Origin: Acarospora socialis
Lineage: Eukaryota; Ascomycota; Lecanoromycetes; Acarosporales; Acarosporaceae
DNA length: 64,000 nucleotides
NCBI GenBank assembly: GCA_025617375.2
Contig: JAMYGW020000004.1
Coordinates: 806,001-870,000 of the forward strand
Reading direction: 5' to 3'
Under the pieces are notes generated by a model. It saw only the letters and a list, made by a program, of their open reading frames with translations, had not been told where the DNA came from and did no database searches. A program made the position numbers and the translations under genes. Of this stretch, positions 11,325-22,299 are shown one piece after another. Every line of letters begins with the position of its first letter. Position 1 is the first letter of the stretch.

Positions 11325-12323
11325 ATGGCCGCAGTCCAACAACCTCCTCAGCCTGCTCATGTCCTCTCCTCCTCCACACCCTCCAGACCGGCGCCGAAGC
11401 AACGTACAAACTATGGCTCCTATGTCGACACTTTCATGGTCTCGTGGCTTCGGCCAACGCCCCGTGACACCCCTCTCTCCGAAATGCAGCGCCGCTACGC
11501 ACAAGACGGTTACGTCTGGATCAAAAACGTTATACCCCGCGACGACGTCTACGACTTCCGCCAGACCTACTTCACCCACCTCGGCCCCACTGGCCTCCTC
11601 AAACAAGGCACGAGTCCCAGAGATGGAATTTTCAACCCCACCCTCGACGCGCACAAGCATCAAGGCCTCGGCGCGACGCCAGAGAAGAGCGCAGAGAGTC
11701 TGCTCGACGCAGTGCATGCAGACGACAAGTACCACGAGTTTCTCGCGCACCCAGCTCTTCGCGCGATGGTGAGGGATCTGACGGGCTGGGAAAAAGAGGT
11801 CATAATGAATAGAGGCCTGGTACGGCACAACGTCCCGGGCAGCAAGTGTCCGAGCGGGATCCACTACGACCAGCTTTTCCTCCGCGCCGGCGACCCCGTC
11901 TTTGTCAGCGCCTGGGTGCCTATCGGTAACTGCGCCGCCGATGGCGGGGGGCTCATGTACCTCGAGGACAGCTGCGCGCTTGGTCAAACCGTGGAGACAA
12001 ACTTCCATGACCGGCAAGAGAAGGAGGACATGCCGTGCGAAGAGCGAATAAGCGCGTTCAACAGGCACATGGGTGAATTAGGGCATCTAAGTCATGATGC
12101 TGAGCAGTGGGCGAAGGGGGACGGGCAGGGGAAGCGGTGGTTGGTGGCGGACTATGAGGCGGGGGATGTGGTGTTTCACAGCCCTTGGATGATTCATGCC
12201 AGTAGTCGGAATGAAGATGGGAACGGCAGGATACGGCTGGCGACGGATTTGCGATTTTATGAGGAAGGGGCGCGTGTGGATGAGAGGTGGACGAAGCACT
12301 TTTTCCATGGGGACGGGTTGTAA
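11325..12323 (+). CDS. Phytanoyl-CoA dioxygenase (PhyH)-like Fe(II)/2-oxoglutarate oxygenase
   Basis: Single-exon gene of 332 residues. The PhyH family hydroxylates diverse substrates using Fe(II), O2 and 2-oxoglutarate. The protein begins with a disordered stretch, then YAQDGYVWIKNVIPRDDV, the usual N-terminal strand of the fold. The metal site is visible as H180-Y-D182 in GIHYDQLFLR and the distal His in WMIHASS (about H291); the nearby Arg in GRIRLATDLRF (302 or 304) would bind 2-oxoglutarate. GDVVFHSP before the distal His is also typical. All three iron ligands are present, so the enzyme is probably active. The substrate is unknown; human PhyH works on phytanoyl-CoA, but fungal members include secondary-metabolism enzymes and many of unknown role. 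The start is the first ATG of the frame, preceded by an in-frame non-coding leader. The gene is the last intact one before the AT-rich island. Confidence 0.85.
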   Translation: MAAVQQPPQPAHVLSSSTPSRPAPKQRTNYGSYVDTFMVSWLRPTPRDTPLSEMQRRYAQDGYVWIKNVIPRDDVYDFRQTYFTHLGPTGLLKQGTSPRDGIFNPTLDAHKHQGLGATPEKSAESLLDAVHADDKYHEFLAHPALRAMVRDLTGWEKEVIMNRGLVRHNVPGSKCPSGIHYDQLFLRAGDPVFVSAWVPIGNCAADGGGLMYLEDSCALGQTVETNFHDRQEKEDMPCEERISAFNRHMGELGHLSHDAEQWAKGDGQGKRWLVADYEAGDVVFHSPWMIHASSRNEDGNGRIRLATDLRFYEEGARVDERWTKHFFHGDGL

Positions 12324-13049
12324 GCTGTATATCAGGTGGGCGTATGTTTGATGGATGTCCGCTCTGGTGTCTGTCACGATCTAATGGTGGGAACGTGTGA
12401 CGACATTTCAAGGATATGATATACAGCCCCATATCTTAGGATGGCCTCATCAACCTTGCCATAATTCGAATCTGTTGCATCGGTGGAAATGCTTATGCGT
12501 TCCCTATGGAGCTGTCTATATATGCCATAGGGCTGTTTGTACAAGCCCTATGACACTGCCTTTGAATGTTATATACGGCTATTCATATGTGTTCTATAAA
12601 GCTGCGTATGCCTTATGTGTCTATGTGATCTTGTGTCATGTCATGAACATCAACATCACACTGCAAAGAATTGCAAATTCAGTTTATTTAGACAAATTCA
12701 CTCATTGATTAATGATCTCAAACCTCACACACAATGAAGTCATTGAGAAAGAGCGTTGTGAGTACAAGTTGATTGGCGATGGGCAGAGGAAGGAGCGACA
12801 GGTTCCTCTCCTCTACCTGGAAGCGATGTACCATTGCGGCATTGAAATGAGAAATCCGCAGCTTCCGCCCTCTTCGGACCCAGAGTCATTGGATGTTTTG
12901 TAGGTCTTAATTGCGATGGCCATATCGGTAAATCACTATGAATGCAAAGATGTGGGAGGCACAACGCAGAAAGCTTAGAGAGCCAACAATGTCATAATTG
13001 GATACATGTATACTAGAATTGAGGCCCTCACTTACACAAGGAGAGACTT
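12324..13049. other. Transition from dioxygenase gene to AT-rich island
   Basis: About 725 bp of moderately AT-rich DNA that still contains GG, CC and CG words, so it is outside the hypermutated block. A perfect inverted repeat is annotated separately. A 63-residue open frame at 12712-12903 has no recognisable feature, and I do not call it a gene. Confidence 0.5.
12526..12552. repeat. Perfect 9-bp inverted repeat (possible hairpin/terminator)
   Basis: CATAGGGCT, a 9-nt spacer, then AGCCCTATG. It lies about 200 bp past the stop of the dioxygenase gene. It may fold in the 3' UTR or be the footprint of a small element. Related CCCTATGG/CCATAGGG words are nearby. Confidence 0.55.
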
Positions 13050-13139
13050 TTTTCTGTATACACAATTTATAGACTTATATACACAATGTGACTACAAATT
13101 TAAAATTTAGTAGTCATCAAAACAATAGAAATATGAATT

Positions 13140-13640
13140 CTTCATCTCATCATTCTCACTGATCTTCTCACTGTTCATACATTCTTCACAAGTTTCTTCA
13201 CAAGTTTCTTCACAAGTCTGTTCACTCTTACTGATCTTATCACTGTTCATATTCTCTCTGCATGTTTCTCAATAAGTCTGTTTATCTTTGCAAATCTGTT
13301 CATCATTGCTGATCTTACTGCTGTCTGTGTTTTCTCTGTAAATTTCTCTGTAAGTCTTTAGATTTAATATGTCAGTCTTTTTTGTTTTGAATCTTTAACT
13401 CTCTGTGAAAAAATCATGAAAGTAAGAATTTCTCTTGAGTATTGAGAATAAAACTTACTGCAAATCTTCTCACTGATCTCAACATCACTTATATTTTCTT
13501 CACAAAATTCTTCACAAATTCATTCATCATCACTGATGTTCTCATCACTTATATTTTCTTTACAGAACTCATTCTCATTCATTATTTCATTCACACTCAC
13601 ATCTTCACAAAACTTCTTTGTCTTCATTCTAATTCTTTTA
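13140..13640 (+). repeat. Degenerate TTCTTCACAA / TCACTGATCTT short repeats
   Basis: A run of imperfect short direct repeats, including three copies of CACAAGTTTCTT-like words at about 13186-13225 and repeated CACTGATCTT/CACTGTTCAT words. It lies in the probable Copia 3' LTR. It may be an internal LTR repeat array blurred by mutation. Confidence 0.4.
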
Positions 13641-13984
13641 TTACAAATTTTTATGTAATTCTTCATTTAATTGATCTGCAACTTCAATATTCATGATAAT
13701 GTTCATTTTTTATACTTCTGTTTCATTCACAATTTTTACATCTGTAATGTTTGTTTTATAGATTTATTTTTGTTTTGCTGACATGCTTAACAGTATTATG
13801 CTGTTCATGCTCTATCATAAATCTGTAATGCAGCAGTATCTATAGATTGCACTTGAAATTGAATTCAAAAAATAAACAAATTATTCACACTTTTATACTG
13901 TTGTAATCAGTGTACTGAATAAAAATTTGTCTCAGTGTGAAACTGAGACACAGAATATTCAATTGAAGTCTGTTTTTGAATTCT

Positions 13985-14062
13985 TTCACTGTAAAACAGT
14001 CAGTAAAACAGTCAGTAAAACAGTTCACAAAGCAGTCAGTTAAATCAGTAAAGTCAGTAAAG
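13985..14062 (+). repeat. CAGTCAGTAAAA short tandem repeat in Copia LTR
   Basis: About five to six copies of a roughly 12-bp word, CAGTCAGTAAAA and variants. It lies in the probable Copia LTR about 190-270 bp inside its TGTTAG end. On the element's own strand it follows a TATAAATA-like box, so it is in the promoter region of the LTR. Confidence 0.5.
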
Positions 14063-16455
14063 TGTATTTATAAAGATTGTGAAGAATTCATCTTTCATAC
14101 TTTATAACTTTGATAATTTGTCAATTAACATTGTCAATGTTGTTCATGATGTTCTGCTTGATTCTTGAATTGTTTATTTGCAAAATCAAAGTTAATGTTA
14201 AAAGTGAGCATCACACTTTAGTTATGCTAATTGTGAGTTATATTTCTAACACTTTTTCTAATCTGTGATTGCTAACAATGTACTTATGTCACTGAGATTC
14301 AGCTTTGCACAGACAGAATTTGTGTGTGTAATGTGTGTCAAATCTACAATCTTTAAGCTTACTCTTCACACTCTGAACAGCCAATAGACATACAAAATTA
14401 ATTGTGTTTCTGCAAGATTTTTTCACTGTATTAATCTGAGCTCATAATCTATTGAATCTATTGAAAGATAAAAAGAATACTTGTGCTATACTGCTGACTA
14501 ACTGTTTATTTAGTGAAATATACACTGTTGATTTAACTGTGATTAATATAAATTGTAAAGATTGTCTATTCACATACTCTGTCATGCAGACTATATGAAT
14601 AATGAGTAATTTCTGATGTTAGTTTCAACTAAAACTATGAAAGCAGTTAAAACACTGCATTTCTCAACACTCTCACTTGATGACACTGCATCTATTGACT
14701 TTCATTAACAGTAAGTCTCAGTTGTTTAATAAAGTGCTTAAAGATTCATTTAAATAAAAACTTAATTAGTTCATCAGTCATCATGTCTTGACTGAGCACA
14801 AAGTTTACATCAATTTAATTTTACTTGTGCAGATCACAGATATGATGATAAACAATGTTGATGTATTTTAATTGTTCATGCACATGTGCATTCTTAATCA
14901 GAATCAAGACAGTCTGATTGTCTTTCTTGAGTTGAAGAAATAAGACTGCTTGATGAGCTTTATTTTTTTTAATGTTTACACAGTATGAATTGTCTTCAAG
15001 ATACTTGTTTATATTTATGTCTTGTAGTATCTGTGTAAGTCAGATCTCAGTCTTTACATATATTAATATAATTATATATTCAGTTTCTGTGATTAAAATA
15101 ACAACAGACTTCTGCTTTTAACTTGTTCATGACATTAATTTATTTTTAAGCATGTACATATGTTTCAGAATTAACTTCTGATCTTGTTTGTCTGATGTAT
15201 AATTGAAGTTAAAGTATTTAAGCATGATTTAACTCTTACTGAGTCTGTACACAATGTTAAAATTAGTAATTAATTTCACATATTGCAGCAGTTTCTTAAA
15301 TACATGTTCATGATGTTTTGCAGAATCACTAAAATACTGATTTAGTTAATTTAGAACAAAGATAATATTTAATTGAGTATGAATTGCTGTATACATCAGA
15401 CTTTCAATTGCATATTAATACTGTTTTTGATCTATTCTTTGATCAGCTGAACTGATGAAATGAAGAACATTATATTTATTGAGTGAAATTGTTGTGATCT
15501 TGTGTTTATTGAACTGCATATGAAGATCTTTCAGCATCTTGTTCACATAGTGAGTTTAATTTAAATGTAGAATTTTTCTCTTGCAGTTGTGTGTAACTTG
15601 TATATCAAGAATTTTCTGTGTCTTTCTTAAGTTCTTAACTTTAAACATCTTCATAAGAACTTTCTTAAATCAGAGAATATGTATCAGATTTATTGAAACT
15701 ACAATCATATTATTCACATAGAGAAGCAGCATGATTCTTTTGATGCTGTAAATGAGAAAATATGAGTCAATATTGTTTTGATGAAAGTTTAATTTGTGCA
15801 AATCAGTGATGCATTACTTATGTTAATTTTACACAGTTTACTTCAGATCATAAAGACTATACAATATATGCAGTGCACAATTAAATGCAACTTGAACTTC
15901 AGAAGAAACTGTCATGTAGATGATTTCTTTAAGAAAGAATTTCATGAAAATGTTGTTGATGTTTATTTAATGACATTTAAGATTCTCAAGAGCAATGATG
16001 ACAAGAAAGACTCAAAGAGTATTGAACTTAACTATAGATGCAAAGATGTTCTTATAATTAATGTTATACATTTGTGAGAAATTTCTCATCATAACTTTTG
16101 TCTTAAATTTGTTCAGAAATTCATCAGTATTCAGCTTAAGTTTGAACATTTATTTGTTGATCACTATATTTGCATTCTTTGATGATACAATTTCTTTTTA
16201 TGTTTCATTGACTGTTAAAATCATCAACTCTGCACAAATAGCATTCTTTTACATTTTTTCTCAAATTGAATCTTTCACTGCTTCAATATAGATAATAAAT
16301 GTAAAAATATTAGATCTGATGTTCTCAGTGTTTTTTTTATTATTTGTGATGAATGTTATAAGTGTCAGCATAACTCATAATATTTTAATTATAAGTTCAT
16401 TGAAGTCTTCATTGTTGCTGTTCTGTTTTTTCTTTGAAATTTTAACACACAAGAA

Positions 16456-16812
16456 TGTAACATTCTAATCTGAGCTTTCTTGAGTATGTAGAGTTAAGAG
16501 TTTGTGCTTATTAATATAACAACTTGATCTGAAATGATTCTGATCTTTAACTTTTAAATGATTACTTAAGTTGAACATGATTCTTTTCATAAGAAAAATG
16601 ACTGTAACTATATAGAACAGTACTCATCATCTCTGTGTTGAGCACTCTTAGTGTTTTGATGTCTTGATGTCAAGAAATTGAGTATTCAGCTCATCTGCTC
16701 ACTATTGAGCTGTTGTGTTGTTACATGACTTATTTCTTAATAGACATTCTGTTAACACTCATTCAGCATATAAGTCAAATTATATTTTATTTTTTTAAGT
16801 ATGATCATAACA
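16456..16812 (-). repeat. Gypsy copy 1 LTR (357 bp)
   Basis: Begins TGTAACATTCTAA and ends ATCATAACA on the plus strand. It aligns over its whole length with the two 361-bp LTRs of the complete copy at 28037-28397 and 33850-34210. Confidence 0.85.
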
Positions 16813-16890
16813 TTATTTTCTTCTTTTTTAGATGCTAGTTTTCTAGATCTATATAAGTGAGAGTATTCACACTATTCATTGTTAGCAACA

Positions 16891-17313
16891 ATGCTTTCTA
16901 AAAATTTCAATCATCTAAGAATTGCAAAGAAAATTCAGCTCAGTGATAGTCTTATTATGTTTTTTTGTGAATTCTGTACTGTCTGTAATCTCAATTATTT
17001 TGTTATGACTGATGAATGATCAAAGTGCAATAAGTGTACTTGTCACAGTCATTTATATGTTGCAGTTTCATAAAAGTCTCTCAACAGAACTTGTTTTTCT
17101 CTTTAAAAGAAAATAAGTGATGTAAATGTGATTCTTGATGCTTTTGTCATCAAGATAATATATTTTCAAAAAATTTTGAATCAAACAGATCATCATGTCA
17201 CACAGAAAATTGATTGTCTTGCTGTTGAACTTAATAGTGATAATGATAAAACTGAGAATAAAGATTTTCAAACAATGTCATAACTGATTAACTTGATATC
17301 TTCATTCTTCTGA
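16891..17313 (+). pseudogene. Antisense frame of Gypsy copy 1
   Basis: A plus-strand frame antisense to its host element, between the integrase end and the LTR. It matches frames at the same place in the other copies (28473-28898, plus, and 51360-50920, minus). It starts MLSKNFNHLRIAKKIQ and holds a Cys-rich CxxC-type segment of possible zinc-binding kind, then a helical segment. Part of a decayed element; function unknown. Confidence 0.55.
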
Positions 17314-18591
17314 GCTAATATTGATTTTTTTTCTCAAAATATTGAAGTGTTCTCATACAGTTCTTGAGATTCTCTTTAAATTTTCAGATATTTTCTGAGA
17401 TATTATAATCTTTTCATTTTACAAAATAATGAACTTTCTCACTAATCATTCTCTTTTTTAAAATATTCTTGACTTCATATTCTTTATTGAATTTGACAGA
17501 TATTTTAATGATTTGAAGTAATATGAACTGATTGCAGTGCTGTAACATGAATGCATAAAATACTGAGTGTATTCTCATTTTCTTGAGTAAGTCTAACTCA
17601 TAGCTTAACTTCTTGATATTTTGTATAATCTTAAATAATTTTATGTTCTTGTTTCTCAGCTTCTTGCTTCTTTCTTTAGTTTGTATGTTGTTTGTTTTTA
17701 AATATACTCTTTTTTCTTCTTTAAATAATTTTATCTTTATCATTTATTTCATCTGCTGTTCAATTCATTCTATTAAATCTTAATGTAGTTTCTTTATCTG
17801 AACAATATTCAAAATCACTTTTTAACTTCATGATTCATGTTCTCTGAAATCTTATTATATCTCTGAGTTGTAGTTATAGTTCACATAGAAAGATGTTTTT
17901 CTCATGATTTTGTTTCTTGTGTTGTTGTACACAAACTGTGCTGTTGATTATAGTCATATTCAGTTATCTTGACTTTTATTGACATAGTGTCTCAAGTATG
18001 TCTCTATTATCTGATTCATTCACTTGCTTTGTTTATCTGTTTGTGAGTGATATGCTGTTAACATTTTATGTTTTATTTTGAGTTCTGCTGTAAGTGTCTT
18101 TCAAAACTTGCTTGTAAAAAGTTTATCTCTGTTGATGATAAATTCTCTTAATAATTCATGATTGTTAATTAATTTCTGCAATATAATGTACATCAATACT
18201 GATGCTGTTGTGATTTTTCTGAATGAAATGAACATTGTATATTTGATTAATCTGTTCATTATGATTAATATACTGTTGAATTTCATTTTTCATGTTGAGT
18301 TCTTTAATAATAATAGCTTCATAATGAAGTTCATAGTAACTGACTTTCATAATGTGTTCAGTGCATCTAGTTGTATTACTTTGTCATATTATTTGTCTTA
18401 ATTGATCTTATTTCTTCAGCATGAATCACACACAGTAATCATTTTGATGACTTAATTTCTAAAATTGCTAATGTTATGTTTTCTTCACACAAGATTTTCT
18501 GTGCATTTAATTTTTAAATGTTCATCAGTTCTGTCATAGTAACATATTTTGATGAGTTCTTTATCTGTTAAGAAAGCTTGTTCTATTTTAT

Positions 18592-18953
18592 TGTTACAAC
18601 TATATTTAAAAAGAAAGAAACTCAAGAATTTAGAATCAAAAGTTCACTCAGAGTGCATACAGAAAGAACTGCTGAGCAGTAGTTACATAATAGTATAATG
18701 ACTCAACAGTGAGTAAAAGAGTTAAGAACTCAATCTCTCAACATTAAAACATCAAGACATCAAGAGTACTCAATGCAGAAACATTGAGCATATTCTATAT
18801 AGTAGAGTCATTTTTCTTATGAAAACAATCATGTTCAACTTAAATAACTATTTAAAAGTTAAAGATCAGAACTGTTTCAGATCAGCTGTTATATCAATAA
18901 GTATAAAATTCTTAGTTTTACATATCTGAGAAATCTCAGATTAAAACATTATA
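18592..18953 (+). repeat. Gypsy copy 2 5' LTR (362 bp)
   Basis: Reverse complement of the family LTR: starts TGTTACAAC and ends near ACATTATA, followed at once by the CTTTGAACA leader shared with the other copies. Confidence 0.85.
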
Positions 18954-21600
18954 CTTTGAACATTCTTATAATATAACAAGTACAATGTCTGACACTCAGA
19001 AAAACATCTTAACTTTGTTCTTGAGACAAATTCAGACAAATTTATCTTTATTATTTACTTCAGATAGAACAGTAGCACAATTAGTGATATTAGTTTTGAT
19101 AATATAACTATTTACAAATGCATCAAAGATTTAGATACTCAATATCTTTGATGAAGAGTGAGAAAAGCTGCAAGTCTTTGTGACTAAATTCAATCTGTAT
19201 ATCAAATTCAATCAATTAAAGTTTCAGATTAATCAGAAAAAAATCTTATTTATGACAATTTATCTAGTAGATGCAGCTTTCAATTGAATGAATTTTAAAC
19301 TGCATGAATTTCTAAAAAAAAATTACAACAAACACAACACTGATGAGAAGTTCATGTTTAATGACTTCAGCAAATTCAAGAAAGAACTTAAAAAAGTCTT
19401 TGAAATAATTGATGAAAAAAGAGCAGCAGAGAAATAAGTTCATATTTTGCAACAGAGTAAATCAGTGACAATATACATTACAGAGTTTCAGTGATTAACA
19501 ATACTTATCAGATGAGATAATGAAGCACTCATTTATCAGTATTATTGTGAATTGAGAAAGTTCATCAAAGACAAAATAGTCTGAGCAGAACAATCAGACA
19601 ATCTTTAAGAGATAATTAATTTAAGTATCAATATCAATAGTCATCAATGAAAACAACAAATGAAACAAAAAGAATATCAAATGTTATCTATAATAGAAGA
19701 TCAAGAAGAAAGCTTTTAATCATAAACAAAGCAATATATTTCATCAATAATATATAGAAGAACAAACTCTATGAATCTCAATACAATTAAGAAACATCAT
19801 CAAAAATCATAAAAAACTAAATGAACAGAGTCTAAATATTAAACAGAGTGATTCACTAAGTCTCAGATAGTATTGCAAAACAAGATGTGAATATGTTATA
19901 ACTGTGAAAAACTCAAACATCTTGTCTGAGAATGCAATAGATCTCAAATAAAGAGAAAAAACATTGTAGTGACAGTCAAGAAGAATACACATATAATGCA
20001 CAACATTCTCAGCTAAACAGTCTGTTACAATAACATGTGCAGAGTATACATGAGCACAAAGAATGAAGTTAGATAATACTTTCAGCAATTATGTAAAGAT
20101 GTAAAGAACAGATATAACACAATGAGTTGATCAACTGATGAAAAAGAATTAGCTATTTTTATCAAGAAAAGAGTTTTTGATACTGAGAAAGAAAACAATA
20201 TTTTTAAAGATGACATTGAAGAGACTGATGATCATGAATTTCAAATTGATAAATCATGAATATTTTTCAATAACAATGAACTCATGAAAGAAAGTTCAAA
20301 CAATGCTGAGACAGAGTTCTTAAGAAAGTATCAAGTAAAGATTGAAAAAAATTTAAGTATTCAAAAAAGAGAGACATCAATCAGCAAAAAAACACTGAAA
20401 AAAAAGTAAAAAACTCAAAATCAAAAAGCAGAGACATGCAAAGAACTTGATAAATTGATAAAAAATATGCAAACAGTCATCAGAAAGTCAATGTCAGAAT
20501 TTCTTGTGTGAAAAACAAAGAATCACAAGATTGAAATACACTTATCTGAAGAATATATCATGCAGAATGAAGACAGATGAATTTTCAGCAAAGAATATAT
20601 ATTATTTGAATTTCTGCAAAGAGTAAGAGTCTTTGAGAGTCAGTTGTAGATGAAATACAATTAATATAAATTTTAATTACACTTAGAAAAACATATTAAG
20701 CAGTACAGTCTGAAATATGTAAATCTTATGATCAGAAGAAAATTCAGATAATTTTTAGAACTTTGAAGATGAGCTGAAAACTGAAGAGAGTCAAAAAACA
20801 AAGAGCTTTCTTGATGAGATTAAAGAATAAGAAGTTAGCAGCATTTTAAAAATAAGATAGTGATCATTGAATATGAATCAAGATTGTGATCAACAAACAT
20901 CAAATTAACACATTAATGAATTTTGAAGTGAACAGTAACATCATGAGTTGATAAATAGTTAATATGTTGAAATTAATGATACAATGAGCATGTTGTTCAT
21001 TCAACATATGAATGATAAATGAAATCATTGAAAGAATTAATGAGAAAATCTGTGTGAAAGTCTCAATTCTTAAAAATTCACAAGAGATAACATTCAATGT
21101 TATAAAATCAATTGAATATGACACAATGCTAAAGATATCTTGATTGTGCAAAAAGAATTCTAAAATTAATTGAGTTACAAAAGAAATATACACAATCAAA
21201 GACACATATGAAATTTCTAAACAATCAGAAATGAACTTATCAGAATATAAGTTATGAAATTATGAGATACTGCTATTGAATGAAAAGCAATTTAAGTGAA
21301 TGTCATTATATTTAATGAGTGAGAATCAACTTAAGAAAGTTAGAACTTATTTTGATGAAAATTTAAAGAAAGAATTCATAAAATCATTGAAGTCATCTGC
21401 AGAATATTTGATTCTGTTTATATCAAAAAAGAATGACAAGAAAAGACTATGTGTTGATTACAGACAACTTAACAAGATAATTTATTAAGATAATTATTTT
21501 CTATTGTTGATAGAAGAATTGCAAGACTGATTGAGCAAGACTAAGTGATTCATGAACTTAGATCTTAAGAATATTTACTACATTGACAAGTTGAGAGACA
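18592..21600 (+). mobile_element. Ty3/Gypsy copy 2, 5' part, inserted in copy 1 (decayed)
   Basis: Fossil element on the plus strand, head to head with copy 1. The 5' LTR is 18592-18953, followed by gag (from about 18985, MSDTQ start, with a CCHC zinc knuckle near 19885-19930) and the start of pol up to the reverse transcriptase (RLCVDYRQLNK at about 21448-21480). Similarity to the complete copy stops near 21600 in the reverse transcriptase region. No 3' LTR of this element was found. Many breaks. The 5 bp before the LTR (TTTAT) would be its target site in copy 1. Confidence 0.8.
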
Positions 21601-21751
21601 GCTCACAAATATAAGTGAAGATTATTAAGCTTAAAGCAATATTTTCTGACTCAAAGTGCACTTCAATCTCAATAAAACAGCTCTAAGCTCTCTGAGCTGC
21701 ATCACTTCACATATTCAATGAATATTTGAGCTGTTAATGAAGATGAGTGAC
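21601..21751. other. Junction sequence, unassigned
   Basis: AT-rich sequence between the end of recognisable Gypsy copy 2 and the 30-bp repeat array. Nothing is recognised in it. Confidence 0.4.
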
Positions 21752-22140
21752 TTGTTTGTTGAATGTGCAACTGAGTGACTTATAAATTGAAAATTTGAGA
21801 ATGAGAGACTTATTCATTGAACATGCAACAATGAGTGACTCATTCACTGAATCTTCAACAATGAGAATCTTGTTCACTGAACATGTGATTTTGTGTGTCT
21901 TGTTCATTGTACATGTGACAATGAGAATCTGATTCATTGTATATGTGATAATGAGAGTCTGATTCATTGAACATGCAATAATGAGAATCTGATTTGCTGA
22001 TTATGTGATGTTGTGTGCTGTGTTTATTGAACATGTGATGTTGTGTGTTGTGTTCATTGAACATGTGATGTTGTGTGTCTTGTTCATCAAACATGTAATG
22101 TTGTGTGCATCATTCATTGAACATGTGAAAATAAAATCAT
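21752..22140 (-). repeat. Minisatellite, 13 units of 30 bp
   Basis: Unit of the form GATTCATTGAACATGTGATAATGAGAGTCT-like words, spaced exactly 30 bp from 21781 to 22111, with one unit of 29 bp before. On the minus strand it reads as a 10-residue repeat (for example MFNEQDTQHH and MFNESDSHYH). The whole-codon period and exact phase suggest it was once coding. Two base patterns alternate, TTGTGTG and ATGAGAR. Confidence 0.85.
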
Positions 22141-22299
22141 GTTCAATTAATACTTGTTGATGACATAAGTGTATTCAATGTACTTATTGATTTACTCACA
22201 GAATACATGCACACATCATTGAGCTAATGTATGAATGTCAATCACAATACTGACTATACACACACTTAGAACAGAAAATCACTTCAAGATACTCTTGAT

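Larger units (their letters stand above)
13050..16455 (-). mobile_element. Ty1/Copia retrotransposon, 3' part (decayed)
   Basis: This is a fossil element read on the minus strand. Reverse transcriptase sequence of Copia type lies around 15600-15800 and RNase H of Copia type around 14780-14960. A purine-rich tract at 14252-14259 directly precedes a TGTTAG...-type LTR start at 14251, which would make 13050-14251 the 3' LTR; the outer LTR limit is uncertain. The integrase and gag parts are not present next to it: the element stops where a Gypsy LTR begins at 16456. It is heavily decayed, with many breaks. Age cannot be judged because hypermutation inflates divergence. Confidence 0.7.
16456..18591 (-). 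mobile_element. Ty3/Gypsy chromovirus copy 1, 3' part (decayed)
   Basis: Fossil element on the minus strand. Its 3' LTR is 16456-16812 (TGTAAC...ATAACA). Inward lie a conserved antisense frame (16891-17313, plus), a chromodomain-bearing integrase tail (17414-17743) and part of the integrase core (18101-18286). It matches the complete copy at 28037-34210 along its length. At 18591 it is interrupted by another Gypsy element in the opposite direction, and the remainder is not found beyond that insertion. Many breaks; not functional. Confidence 0.8.

Noticed and set aside
12712-12903. 63-codon frame beside the island
   Set aside because: No recognisable sequence feature or partner exon.
13442-13696. 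Open frames such as this within the AT-rich island
   Set aside because: Most are chance frames in AT-rich, repetitive DNA or antisense to element genes; only those with family landmarks were kept.
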